From Candidatus Omnitrophota bacterium (GTDB lineage Bacteria > Omnitrophota > Gorgyraeia > 1-14-0-20-64-10 > JACQQZ01): 14,343 bases of DNA. The notes beneath the pieces are model-generated. The model ran no database searches and was not told the origin of the DNA. It saw nothing but the letters and a program-made list of their open reading frames with translations. A program made the position numbers and the translations under genes. Shown piece by piece: positions 1-9,071 of this stretch; position 1 is the stretch's first letter, and each line of letters starts with the position of its first letter. The stretch spans positions 1 through 14,343 of the forward strand of contig JACQRF010000083.1 of assembly GCA_016206635.1 (NCBI GenBank), in the 5' to 3' direction.

Positions 1-1974
<1,974 letters not shown>

Positions 1975-1985
1975 GGAAGGGCCTC

Positions 1986-2014
1986 ATTATAGGAAGCGCC
2001 GGTTTGACTGGCAA
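1986..2014 (-). promoter_or_regulatory. Sigma-70-type promoter of hppA, almost touching the start codon
   Basis: On the minus strand TTGCCA (2009-2014; 5 of 6 matches to the -35 consensus) is followed by exactly 17 bp and a perfect TATAAT (1986-1991). Only 11 bp separate TATAAT from the hppA ATG at 1974, so a start site 6-8 bp downstream would give a leader of only a few bases. The mRNA may be leaderless or nearly so; a GAGG lies in the same 11 bp but might not be transcribed. Confidence 0.6.
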
Positions 2015-2023
2015 CCGAAATTT

Positions 2024-2704
2024 TCACGGCAGCGCGGCGCGGGCCCAGGCCCCCACCACGTAGCCGATCAGCGCGGCGGCCCCGGCCACCCCCAGCATTT
2101 CCAGCCCGCCGGCCCACCACGGCTGGCGCACCAGCCGCCCCTTCCCCGCCCCCAGCAGGAACAAGGTGGCCGCCGTCGCCGCGATCGAGGCGGGGATCGC
2201 CACGGCCATCGGCCAGAACAGATAGGGGGCGACCGGGATGACGCCGCCCACGAGATAGGAGATCCCCATCGCGACGGCATTGGAGACCGGCTCTTCCAGC
2301 CGCGCCGGCGAGATGCCCAGCTCTTTGTGCGCCATGTCCTCCAGCAGCCACCGCTTGTCGGCGAAGAGGCGGCGGGCGATGATGGCGATCTCCTCATCGG
2401 TGAATCCTCGCGCCCGGTACATCTGCAGCAGCTCCTCGTGCTCCTGCTCCGGGTGCTGGGTGATCGCCTTCCACTCATCGGCCAGCAGCCGCTCCAGGTA
2501 TTGGCGCTGGGACTTGGAGGACAGGTAGGAGCCGGCGGCCATGGAGAGCGACTCGACCGCGACGATCACGCACCCCGCGATGGCCACCGTGGCCTGGTGC
2601 TGCGTGCCCACGGCGATCCCGATCAGCGCGCCGAGCGTGGAGACCAGGCCATCCTGTGTGCCGAAAACCGCGTCGCGGATTTTGCTCCGGACGAAATCAG
2701 ACAT
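2024..2704 (-). CDS. VIT1/CCC1-family Fe2+/Mn2+ transporter
   Basis: 226-residue inner-membrane protein of the vacuolar iron transporter (VIT1/CCC1) family, which moves Fe2+ or Mn2+ out of the cytoplasm, generally by H+ exchange. Five membrane segments are visible: about residues 11-34 (with the conserved QDGLVSTLG), 40-61, then three near the C-terminus. Asp18 and Met55 match the membrane metal ligands known in plant VIT1. Between helices 2 and 3 is a charged, Glu-rich helical segment (PEQEHEELL ... [11 protein letters not shown]) like the cytoplasmic metal-binding domain of the family. I chose ATG at 2704 because the conserved N-terminus begins there; a longer frame to 2782 adds only a low-quality Pro/Ser/Arg-rich stretch that shadows the upstream gene. 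The start overlaps the end of the DUF255 gene by 8 bp, so the two are probably translationally coupled. Substrate (Fe or Mn) cannot be told. Confidence 0.9.
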   Translation of the reverse strand: MSDFVRSKIRDAVFGTQDGLVSTLGALIGIAVGTQHQATVAIAGCVIVAVESLSMAAGSYLSSKSQRQYLERLLADEWKAITQHPEQEHEELLQMYRARGFTDEEIAIIARRLFADKRWLLEDMAHKELGISPARLEEPVSNAVAMGISYLVGGVIPVAPYLFWPMAVAIPASIAATAATLFLLGAGKGRLVRQPWWAGGLEMLGVAGAAALIGYVVGAWARAALP

Positions 2705-5060
2705 CGGACCTCTGCGAGGGTGTGGCGGACGCCAGCTGCTGTCGCAACGCGTCGGCATCGGTGACGGGCTGCTGGCAGGCATCGTTGGAGCAGACGTACG
2801 CGGTGGGCCGGCCCTGCGTCATGCCCTGCGGGGCCACCCATGGCGCCACGGCCTCGATCGCCTGCCCGGCCCGACCGGGCGGATGGAAGATCAGGACGGC
2901 ATTCGGCAGGAACGCGGCCGACACCGCGCGGACCATCGCCTGGGTCTTGGGGTCGCCAGGCGGGCCGGCAATGACGACCTCCTGCGACGGGCCGACCGCG
3001 AAGTCGAGGGCGATCAGCATCTGCGGTGACGCCGTCGGGGACCGGCCCATCGCCGCGGCGGCCACCTGCAGCAAGCGCCGGGCGCGCGCCTCCCATGCGG
3101 CGGCGCCGGTCACCCGGCCCAGCCGCAGCAGCTCCAACGCCGCCACCGAGTTGCCCGCCGGGATCGCCCCGTCGTAGAACGTCTTCGGCCGCACCAAGAG
3201 CGGCTCGGCGTCGCGACCCGTCAGGAAGAACCCGCCGCCCGCCTCATCCCAAAAGAGGTCCAGCATCGCCGCGGTCAGGCGCTGGGCCTCGGCCAGATAA
3301 CGCGGCTCAAACGTCGCTTGGTAGAGCTCCACCAACCCGTGGATCAGGAAGGCGTAGTCGTCGTGCATACCGAGGATCGCCACCTCGCCGTCCCGGTACC
3401 GGTGCAAGAGCCGGCCATCCCGGCGGACCATCCGGGTCAGCAAAAATTGCGCCGCTCGCTCGGCGGCGGCCCGGTAGCGCGGCTCGTCCAACACCCGCGC
3501 CCCATAGGCCAGCGACGCCAGCATCAGGCCGTTCCAGTCGGTGAGGACTTTGTCGTCCAGGTGCGGGCGCGGCCGGGCGGCACGGGCGTCGAAGAGGGCG
3601 CGGCGGGCGCGGGCCACTATCTCGGCGATCTCCTCATTGCCGGTACCGGAACGGAAGTGTGTGGCCGCCTCCGCGATCGTGTGCGCCCGATACAGGATGT
3701 TCTTGCCTTTGAACTCACCGGTCGGGTCCTCCGCGGCGTTGCCGCCCGGCTTCACCCCATACAGGTACGCCATCACCTCAGGAAATAGGGACGGTCCTAG
3801 AACCGTCCCTATTTCGTCCTGGGTCCAGAGGTAGAACGCCCCTTCGCGCTGCTCCCCGGTGCCAGGGGGGCCTGGCCCCCCTGGCACCTCTTCGGCGCTA
3901 TCGGCGTCCTCCGCGGAGGAGAATGCGCCGTCGGGGCCGGTGAGATCCCGCAAAACATAGTCGAAGATGTCGCGGGCAACGTCGGCATACTCGGACCGGC
4001 CGGTCGCTTGGTACGCCTCGAGGGAGGTCCTGGCCAGCAGCGCCTGATCGTAGAGCATCTTCTCGAAATGCGGGATACGCCACTGGGCGTCGGTCGAATA
4101 GCGATGGAACCCACCGCCGAGGTGGTCGTGGAGACCGCCGGCGGCCATCGCCTGGAGGGTGCGCTCGACCATCGCCAGCACCGCCGGGTCCCGGCGGCGG
4201 GCCCAGGCCCGCAACAGGAATGAGAGGGCGTGGCTGCGCGGGAACTTGGGGGCATCGCCGAACCCGCCGTCTTGGGGATCGAAGCTCGCGGTGAATTGAC
4301 GGACCGCCTCGGCCAACACCTCTGTACCGGGACCGTCTGTACCGGTACCGGGTACAGGCTTGTACCCGGTACCGGTAAACCGACGATCGTCGGGGGGAGC
4401 CCCCGCCGGCCCCGGCCCAGCCGCCTCCGCCCGCAGGACCTTGGTCAGGGAATCGCCCGCGGCGCGCAACTGCTCGGGATGCTCAGCCCACGTCGTCGCG
4501 ATCGCCGTCAAGACCTGCTTCAGGCCGGGCCGCCCCCACCGCTCCTCCGGCGGAAAATAGGTCCCGCCGAACACCGGCTGCAGCTCCGGCGTGAGGAACA
4601 CCGTCAGCGGCCAGCCGCCCTGTCCCGTCAGGCTCATGACCGCCTGCATGTAGAGATGGTCGAGATCGGGGCGCTCCTCGCGGTCCACCTTGATGGCGAT
4701 GAACTGGGCATTCAGCAGGGCAGCGACGGCGGGATCCTCAAACGATTCCCGCTCCATGACATGACACCAGTGGCAAGTGGAGTAGCCGATGGAGAGAAAG
4801 ATGAGTTTCTGGTCTCGGCGGGCCGCGGCCAGCGCCTCGTCCCCCCAAGGGTACCACGCGACCGGGTTCCGGGCATGCTGCAGGAGATACGGGCTCTTCT
4901 CGCGGATCAGGCGGTTGGTGCGCGCAAGGGCTGCCATGGCCGATGCCGGACTCGCTCCCACCGTGAGGCAGAGCCACACCGCGACCGGCCCTGCCACCCA
5001 GCGCGTGTCCGCTACGAGGCGCTGCCGGCGACCGCCTCTTCCGGCAACGAGGTTTTCCAA
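2697..5060 (-). CDS. DUF255 / YyaL (SSP411-like) thioredoxin-fold protein with alpha/alpha-barrel domain
   Basis: Large protein of the YyaL/spermatogenesis-associated protein 20 family; biochemical role not established. An N-terminal DUF255 thioredoxin-like domain (about residues 45-205, counted from 5060) starts with the typical [25 protein letters not shown] and holds a C96-H-W-C99 motif. An alpha/alpha-barrel glycosidase-like domain follows, with the family motif [29 protein letters not shown] (about 311-339). At 787 residues it is somewhat longer than usual; the extra length is partly due to palindromic DNA insertions at residues 228-241, 391-401 and possibly 416-427. Start is uncertain: TTG at 5060, GTG at 4997 or ATG at 4937. 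The two upstream starts give a signal-peptide-like segment ([20 protein letters not shown]), suggesting export; the ATG would give a cytoplasmic protein starting MAALART. With the TTG it overlaps the desaturase by 49 bp; it overlaps the VIT1-type gene by 8 bp. Confidence 0.9.
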   Translation of the reverse strand: MENLVAGRGGRRQRLVADTRWVAGPVAVWLCLTVGASPASAMAALARTNRLIREKSPYLLQHARNPVAWYPWGDEALAAARRDQKLIFLSIGYSTCHWCHVMERESFEDPAVAALLNAQFIAIKVDREERPDLDHLYMQAVMSLTGQGGWPLTVFLTPELQPVFGGTYFPPEERWGRPGLKQVLTAIATTWAEHPEQLRAAGDSLTKVLRAEAAGPGPAGAPPDDRRFTGTGYKPVPGTGTDGPGTEVLAEAVRQFTASFDPQDGGFGDAPKFPRSHALSFLLRAWARRRDPAVLAMVERTLQAMAAGGLHDHLGGGFHRYSTDAQWRIPHFEKMLYDQALLARTSLEAYQATGRSEYADVARDIFDYVLRDLTGPDGAFSSAEDADSAEEVPGGPGPPGTGEQREGAFYLWTQDEIGTVLGPSLFPEVMAYLYGVKPGGNAAEDPTGEFKGKNILYRAHTIAEAATHFRSGTGNEEIAEIVARARRALFDARAARPRPHLDDKVLTDWNGLMLASLAYGARVLDEPRYRAAAERAAQFLLTRMVRRDGRLLHRYRDGEVAILGMHDDYAFLIHGLVELYQATFEPRYLAEAQRLTAAMLDLFWDEAGGGFFLTGRDAEPLLVRPKTFYDGAIPAGNSVAALELLRLGRVTGAAAWEARARRLLQVAAAAMGRSPTASPQMLIALDFAVGPSQEVVIAGPPGDPKTQAMVRAVSAAFLPNAVLIFHPPGRAGQAIEAVAPWVAPQGMTQGRPTAYVCSNDACQQPVTDADALRQQLASATPSQRSDV
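3640..3649. repeat. CCGGTACCGG palindrome (extra copy of the core of the 4340-4377 element)
   Basis: A 10-bp perfect palindrome encoding part of SGTG (residues 471-474 of the DUF255 protein). The same 10 bases occur at 3393-3402 and twice inside the large hairpin at 4340-4377 (4342-4351 and 4366-4375). This copy could be a worn remnant of a related insertion; the one at 3393-3402 codes for a normal-looking stretch and may be chance. Confidence 0.4.
3782..3815. repeat. Perfect inverted repeat inside DUF255 CDS (14-bp arms, 6-nt loop)
   Basis: Left arm GAAATAGGGACGGT (3782-3795), loop CCTAGA, right arm ACCGTCCCTATTTC (3802-3815), with no mismatch. It is read in frame as [12 protein letters not shown] (residues 416-427 of the DUF255 protein) and lies just after the conserved FYLWT motif. 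It resembles a REP-type palindrome; its sequence is unrelated to the other two hairpins in the gene. Confidence 0.85.
3858..3888. repeat. Perfect inverted repeat inside DUF255 CDS (15-bp arms, 1-nt loop)
   Basis: Left arm GGTGCCAGGGGGGCC (3858-3872), one central T, right arm GGCCCCCCTGGCACC (3874-3888), no mismatch. It is translated as [11 protein letters not shown] (residues 391-401), a Gly/Pro-rich insert between the conserved SSAEDADS and EGAFYLWT motifs, where family members usually have only a few residues. It is only 42 bp from the hairpin at 3782-3815. Confidence 0.88.
4340..4377. repeat. Perfect inverted repeat inside DUF255 CDS (17-bp arms, 4-nt loop)
   Basis: Left arm TACCGGTACCGGGTACA (4340-4356), loop GGCT, right arm TGTACCCGGTACCGGTA (4361-4377), no mismatch. 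It encodes [14 protein letters not shown] (residues 228-241), a low-complexity insert in the linker between the thioredoxin-like and barrel domains. A shorter direct repeat, TCTGTACCGG, flanks it at 4321-4330 and 4336-4345, so the element seems to carry a partial duplication at one end. Confidence 0.88.
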
Positions 5061-5929
5061 TCAGGGCGGTCTTCCAACGGGATCGAGGGCACCTGCTCAG
5101 CCGGCCTCGCCACGCGGATCTGTGTCGCGAGCCCGACCCAGCCGAGCACGCGGATCGTCGCATAGGTCACATCCACTTCCCACCACCGCAGGCCGTGCGC
5201 GGCCGAGGAGAGGAACGCGTGATGATTGTTGTGCCACCCTTCGCCGAAGGTGAGCGCCGCCACCCACCAATTGTTCGTTGAGCGCTCGCCGGTGCTGTAC
5301 GTGCGATACCCCCAGATGTGGGACGCCGAATTCACCAGCCAGGTCCCATGCCAGACGAAGACGGTCCGCACGAACACGCCCCACACGACAAACGGCCAGC
5401 CGCCGAGCGCATACAGGAGCCCGGCCAGGATAATTTGATACCAGCCGTGCGTATCATTGAGGAATTTATGGACGCGGTCTTTGGCCAAATCCGGCGCCCA
5501 CTTGGCGTAGCGATCCCAGTGGTCGAGGAAGTCGTCGTGAACGAGGAGCCAGCCGACGTGCGCCCACCAGAACCCGCGAGTCGGGCTATGGGGATCCTGC
5601 GGGCGATCGGAGTAGGCGTGGTGCACCCGATGCGTGGCCACCCATTTGACCGGGCCGTTCTGAAACGCCATGCACCCGAACACGGCCAACGCGTACTCCA
5701 ACGGCTTCGGCAGGCTGAAGCTGCGATGGGCCAGCAACCGGTGATAACAGAGGGTCACGCCGAACAAGCCGGTGAGGGCCGCGGTGACGATGAACGTCCA
5801 GAACGCCGGCCAGGAGAAAGTCTGGACGGCCCAGCCGATGGCGATGACGTGCATCGTCCCCATCAACAGGACGCTGTCCCATTTCGTGCGGAGCTTGACG
5901 GCGGATGCCGTTGCCACAGTCGTATTCAT
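5012..5929 (-). CDS. Delta-9-type fatty acid (acyl-CoA/acyl-lipid) desaturase
   Basis: 305-residue integral-membrane di-iron desaturase that would introduce a double bond into saturated fatty acyl chains, tuning membrane fluidity. All three histidine boxes are present: HRLLAH (63-68), HRVHH (100-104) and HNNHH (233-237, in [10 protein letters not shown]). The spacing and the motifs [20 protein letters not shown] and [25 protein letters not shown] place it in the delta-9 (DesC/stearoyl-CoA desaturase-like) group; no cytochrome b5 domain is attached. I chose ATG at 5929 because conserved sequence starts soon after it; the frame stays open to 6241, but that extension is Arg/Pro-rich out-of-frame-looking sequence opposite the small gene at 5971-6306. 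A Gly-rich GGGGGAGGGA tract lies about 18 bp upstream, further than an ideal ribosome site. Acyl-CoA or acyl-lipid substrate cannot be told. Confidence 0.94.
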   Translation of the reverse strand: MNTTVATASAVKLRTKWDSVLLMGTMHVIAIGWAVQTFSWPAFWTFIVTAALTGLFGVTLCYHRLLAHRSFSLPKPLEYALAVFGCMAFQNGPVKWVATHRVHHAYSDRPQDPHSPTRGFWWAHVGWLLVHDDFLDHWDRYAKWAPDLAKDRVHKFLNDTHGWYQIILAGLLYALGGWPFVVWGVFVRTVFVWHGTWLVNSASHIWGYRTYSTGERSTNNWWVAALTFGEGWHNNHHAFLSSAAHGLRWWEVDVTYATIRVLGWVGLATQIRVARPAEQVPSIPLEDRPDWKTSLPEEAVAGSAS

Positions 5930-5970
5930 TAACGTAGGATAGCACGTCCCTCCCCCGCCACCAAGGGAAA

Positions 5971-6306
5971 TTACGCGAACACCAGCCCGACGCTGGCCAG
6001 CTCGGTGAGAATCCCCGGCAGGCACTCCACGTCGCCCCCGGTGATCACGAGCGCCTCGGGGGTGCGCTGCGGGGGGTCCACGGCGTACAGCTTCGGCAGC
6101 CCGGCGCATGACTCCTCCTGCGCCGGGGTGAGGGCGGGCGGGCACGGGACGCGGAAGGTGTACTGCGGCGGGGTCAAGGTGATCGCCAGGCCGAGGTCGG
6201 TCATCACGACCTGCAGGGCCTCCATCGGGATCTGTTTGCACAGGTACCGGCGGATCTCCCCCCGCAACCGCCCGATCGCCTGCGTCCCTCGCGGGTCGGC
6301 TATCAT
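5971..6306 (-). CDS. Small protein of unknown function
   Basis: 111 residues, not recognised. It starts with a basic helix-like segment (QAIGRLRGEIRRYLCKQIP), followed by a mixed region with four cysteines in total (in YLCKQ, VPCPP, ESCAG and VECLP) and a hydrophobic C-terminus (LPGILTELASVGLVFA). No signal peptide or membrane span is convincing. Its composition is balanced and unlike the Arg/Pro-rich shadow frames around it, and a TATAAT lies 8 bp before the ATG, which is why I accept it. It sits alone between the end of the nos operon (46 bp upstream) and the desaturase (41 bp downstream). An alternative start is the Met at residue 28. Confidence 0.55.
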   Translation of the reverse strand: MIADPRGTQAIGRLRGEIRRYLCKQIPMEALQVVMTDLGLAITLTPPQYTFRVPCPPALTPAQEESCAGLPKLYAVDPPQRTPEALVITGGDVECLPGILTELASVGLVFA

Positions 6307-6314
6307 GGAGCAGT

Positions 6315-6320
6315 ATTATA
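6315..6320 (-). promoter_or_regulatory. Possible -10 element for the small gene at 5971-6306
   Basis: A perfect TATAAT on the minus strand ends 8 bp before the ATG at 6306. No good -35 hexamer lies 16-18 bp further upstream (ATCAGC at best), and no ribosome site is visible between it and the ATG. If used, the transcript would begin at or next to the start codon. Confidence 0.35.
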
Positions 6321-6352
6321 CACCGGCGCCCGCGCTCGCTGATCCGCCGGCC

Positions 6353-7096
6353 TTACGCCCCCTGGGGCATCGTGAAGGTAAACGTCGCGGGCGCGGCCTG
6401 GCCGTCGGCCACCGTGACGGTCTGCGTCTGCGTGCCGAGTTTCTCGTGCCACGCCTCGAGCGTGTACGTGCCGGCCGGCAGCCCCTGGATCGTGAACGCG
6501 CCATCATCCTGGGTCAACGCATAGAACGGCTGGGCGAGCACGTGCAGGTACGACGTCATCCAGAAATGCACGTCGCAGCGCAGCAACATGCCGAGTTCCG
6601 GCGTCTTGAAGGTCTTGGCCGTCTTCATGCCTTGCACCGGCTGCGCGACGTTAAACCCCTGTCCCTGGGCCGATTTTCCGCGCACGTTATGGAGCACCGG
6701 GTCGCTGTTGCGGAACTCGACCGGCTGACCCACTCGGGCGACCGCGACGTGCGGCGCGAACACGCACCCCCGCTGGTCCACGACGACCGGCTCCGCAGGG
6801 GCCGGGAAGTCGCCCGGCACCGACTCTGTCACGTACACCAGCACCCCTTTCAGCGTCCCATTGCCGTTGACCACGAGATCTTCGTACGTCGGCGGCGCCT
6901 GATGCCCGAGCGCGCATTGTTTCTCCGCCCCGAATTGAATCTCTTTGACCGGCGGCGGCGGGCCCTCAAACAGGACCTGGCCGGTGATTGAGCCGCCGGA
7001 GGATGCCCGCGCGCCGGCCGGCGCCATGAGCGTCACCATCATCGCCGTCGCCATCGCGACACTCCCCCATCCTGCCCCGCCTCGTTGTCGCAGCAT
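6353..7096 (-). CDS. Secreted cupredoxin-like protein with carboxypeptidase regulatory-like C-terminal domain
   Basis: 247 residues with a signal peptide (basic MLRQR start, hydrophobic core about 12-28, cleavage plausible after ARA or SSG). The middle has the pattern of a type-1 copper site: His136 (DPVLHNVRG) followed by Cys174-X2-His177-X2-Met180 (LLRCDVHFWM). Cys61 and Cys111 could form a disulphide or help bind metal. The C-terminal part (DDGAFTIQGLPAGTYTLEAWHEKLG) is a carboxypeptidase regulatory-like beta-sandwich. This architecture is known among proteins labelled plastocyanin-like or methylamine-utilisation-like, with no fixed function. Its ATG overlaps the nosL stop in TGATG, so it belongs to the nos operon as its last gene. 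Inference: a periplasmic copper carrier or electron donor for N2O reductase. Confidence 0.85.
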   Translation of the reverse strand: MLRQRGGAGWGSVAMATAMMVTLMAPAGARASSGGSITGQVLFEGPPPPVKEIQFGAEKQCALGHQAPPTYEDLVVNGNGTLKGVLVYVTESVPGDFPAPAEPVVVDQRGCVFAPHVAVARVGQPVEFRNSDPVLHNVRGKSAQGQGFNVAQPVQGMKTAKTFKTPELGMLLRCDVHFWMTSYLHVLAQPFYALTQDDGAFTIQGLPAGTYTLEAWHEKLGTQTQTVTVADGQAAPATFTFTMPQGA

Positions 7097-7539
7097 CAGA
7101 CACCCCTCAGTTGTGCGAACCGCACCACGCGGCCGTGGACCTGGCCGGCGAGCCGCGCCGCATCGGAGGCCGTGGCCACGGCCACGATCCCCTGTCCCAT
7201 CGGCGTCCTCAACGCCGGGCTGACGACATAGAACGCCTCCGCCGCCGCCAGCCAGCGATCCTGCTCGTAATCATGCACCCACATCTGAGCCGGCGGCGGG
7301 CGCTCCTGCCGGAGCGACCGCGCGAGACATTCGATGGAGTCGAACCGGGCCGCGTCGCCGGCCTCCGTGAGCGCCGCCGCCGCGTAGCGCGCCTCATTGA
7401 TAATCATCCGGCATTCGGCGCAGGCCGACTCGCCGTACCGGATCGGCGGCGGCCCGCCCGGCGAGGCCGAGCAGCCGGCCAGCGCCCCGACCGCCGCCAG
7501 CACGACGCCCAGCCGCCGCGATGGGCCGGGGCGTCTCAC
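7096..7539 (-). CDS. nosL: NosL copper-binding lipoprotein
   Basis: 147-residue outer- or periplasm-facing lipoprotein that delivers Cu(I) for assembly of the N2O reductase centres. The N-terminus has a basic start and a hydrophobic stretch ending in the lipobox L20-A-G-C23. The NosL hallmark C40-A-E-C43-R-M45 is the expected copper site, followed by the characteristic FDSIECLARSL and a C-terminal region with MGQGIVAV. The start is GTG at 7539, which overlaps the nosY stop as GTGA (4 bp). The frame stays open much further upstream but only as a shadow of nosY. Its length is normal for the family. It is coupled to nosY upstream and, through TGATG, to the cupredoxin gene downstream. Confidence 0.93.
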   Translation of the reverse strand: MRRPGPSRRLGVVLAAVGALAGCSASPGGPPPIRYGESACAECRMIINEARYAAAALTEAGDAARFDSIECLARSLRQERPPPAQMWVHDYEQDRWLAAAEAFYVVSPALRTPMGQGIVAVATASDAARLAGQVHGRVVRFAQLRGV

Positions 7540-8366
7540 AGCGCGCCTCGCCGTCGAAACAGCGCGAACGCCGCCCCCAGCGGCGCCGCGATCCAGACCG
7601 CGAGCGCGCCGAGCAGCGACGGCAGCAGCCACGGCCCCAGCCGCGAGGCGGCATACGCGCCGGCCGCCCCCAACATCTCGAGATCGCCGTGGATCGCCTG
7701 CAGCACCGCCAGCCGGAACACCTGCGCCGGATTGCCGAACCCCAGCCACAGCAGTTGCGCCGGCTTTAGTTGCAACACGACGGCCGTGCCCATCACCCCC
7801 AGATCGCCGACGAGCACGATGACCATCCACAGGAAGATCGCCAGCCCCAGCGCCGGGGCGCTGCGCCGCGACCCGGCCGAGATCCAGAGGCCGAGGGCGA
7901 CGTGCGCCCACCCCAGCCCGACGGTCAACCCCGCGAGCGCGAGATAATCGCGCAGCCCGGCCGCGCCGCCGGCCCGGGCGATGGCCAGCGCGCTCACCGC
8001 GAACCCGCCGGTGACCGCGGCCGCCAACGCCGCCGCGAGGCCGGCCCACTTCCCGAGCAGCACGTCGCCCGCCGTCACCGGCTGCGCGAGGAGCGCCAGC
8101 AGCGTCCCGTGCTCCCGCTCGGCGGCCAGGCTCATGGCGCCCATGATCAGGCCCATCAGCGGCACGATGAGCATCACGAGGTTGAGCAAGCTGGCGGTGG
8201 TGCGCGCAAAGCCGGCCACGCCGGTCAATCCGACGACGGCCGTGCCGAGCGCGCTGAGGCCCAGTGACAGCGCCGCGAACGCCGCGGCCATCACCGCGAA
8301 CCAGCGGCTGCGCCACAGGTCACGGAATTCTTTGTGGGCGATCAGGAACACCGCCGTGGCATCCAT
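7536..8366 (-). CDS. nosY: NosY ABC transporter permease for N2O reductase maturation
   Basis: 276-residue inner-membrane permease with about six spans. It works with NosF (ATPase) and NosD in maturing the CuZ site of NosZ; the complex is known from other organisms to act as a mechanical relay between NosL, NosD and NosZ. Visible family features are the N-terminal cytoplasmic FLIAHKEFRDLWRSRWF, the motif SLAAEREHGTLLALLAQPV (79-97) after the second span, and repeated Ala/Leu/Gly-rich helices. Start ATG at 8366 is 6 bp after the nosF stop. The stop overlaps the GTG of nosL. Length is usual for NosY (about 275). Confidence 0.94.
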   Translation of the reverse strand: MDATAVFLIAHKEFRDLWRSRWFAVMAAAFAALSLGLSALGTAVVGLTGVAGFARTTASLLNLVMLIVPLMGLIMGAMSLAAEREHGTLLALLAQPVTAGDVLLGKWAGLAAALAAAVTGGFAVSALAIARAGGAAGLRDYLALAGLTVGLGWAHVALGLWISAGSRRSAPALGLAIFLWMVIVLVGDLGVMGTAVVLQLKPAQLLWLGFGNPAQVFRLAVLQAIHGDLEMLGAAGAYAASRLGPWLLPSLLGALAVWIAAPLGAAFALFRRRGAL

Positions 8367-8372
8367 GGCCGT

Positions 8373-9071
8373 TTATCCCTCGCGCCCCGTCGAGCCGCCG
8401 TCGCCGTCCAGATACGCGCCGAGCGCCTCAGGCGCCGCGTCCTGCGCCACGCGGCCACGCTCGAGCACCACCACGCGATCCGCCAGGCGCCGCGCCTCGG
8501 CGGCGTGATGCGAGCAGATGATCAGCGTTTTGCCGTCGGCCTGCCATCGCCCCAGGCGCTCGAGCAGCTCGCGGCGGGCCGCGAGGTCCAGGCTGCTCGT
8601 CGGCTCATCGAGCAGCAGCACCGGCGGATCGCCGATCAACGCCAGCGCGAGGGCCAGCCGCTGCTTCATGCCGCCGGACAGCGCCTGCACGCGCTGCCCC
8701 GCGCAGCGCGCGAGATCCCAGGCCGCCAGCCCATCGAGCGCCACCCTCGGCGACGCGCGTCGCAGCCGCGCGATGAAGACCACCGTCTCGCGCACCGTCT
8801 GATGGCCTGGCAAGCGGATCTCCTGCGGCACGTACCCTATGACCTGCCGCGCCCCCTTGCCATCGCGCCGCACGTCGTGGCCGCACACCTCGATGGCGCC
8901 GTCGAACGGGATCACCCCCAGCAGGCAGCGCAGCAGCGTGGTCTTGCCGGCGCCGTTCGGCCCCCACAAGACCACGGTCTCCGCCGGACGGATCGCCACG
9001 CTGACGCGGTCAACCGCCGCCACGCGGCCGAAGCGCTTCACCACGGCCTGCGCGTTGACCACCGCGCTCAT
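8373..9071 (-). CDS. nosF: NosF ABC transporter ATP-binding protein
   Basis: 232-residue cytoplasmic ATPase of the NosDFY complex. All motifs are intact: Walker A GPNGAGKTT (37-45), Q-loop Gln83 (YVPQEIRLP), signature LSGGMKQR (131-138), Walker B VLLLDEPTS (151-159) and a His pair in the H-loop (ICSHHA, 188-189). It is slightly shorter than NosF proteins with about 300 residues because the C-terminal extension ends soon after the H-loop helices. The ATG overlaps the stop of the upstream NosD gene as ATGA (4 bp). Identity as NosF rather than a generic ABC ATPase rests on its place between nosD and nosY. Confidence 0.95.
   Translation of the reverse strand: MSAVVNAQAVVKRFGRVAAVDRVSVAIRPAETVVLWGPNGAGKTTLLRCLLGVIPFDGAIEVCGHDVRRDGKGARQVIGYVPQEIRLPGHQTVRETVVFIARLRRASPRVALDGLAAWDLARCAGQRVQALSGGMKQRLALALALIGDPPVLLLDEPTSSLDLAARRELLERLGRWQADGKTLIICSHHAAEARRLADRVVVLERGRVAQDAAPEALGAYLDGDGGSTGREG

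Noticed and set aside
2705..2782. 26-residue N-terminal extension of the VIT1-type protein
   Set aside because: Pro/Ser/Arg-rich shadow of the DUF255 gene; family N-terminus starts at [13 protein letters not shown].
3782..3888. Tandem hairpins as an intragenic transcription terminator or sequencing artefact
   Set aside because: No U-tract follows, and the frame is kept across all three hairpins, which an assembly error would probably break.
5930..6241. N-terminal extension of the desaturase frame to 409 residues
   Set aside because: The added part is Arg/Pro/Gly-rich and lies over the small gene at 5971-6306; conserved desaturase sequence begins after ATG 5929.
7540..8316. Upstream extension of the nosL frame to 406 residues
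   Set aside because: It overlaps nosY entirely and is low-complexity; GTG 7539 gives a proper lipoprotein signal and normal NosL length.
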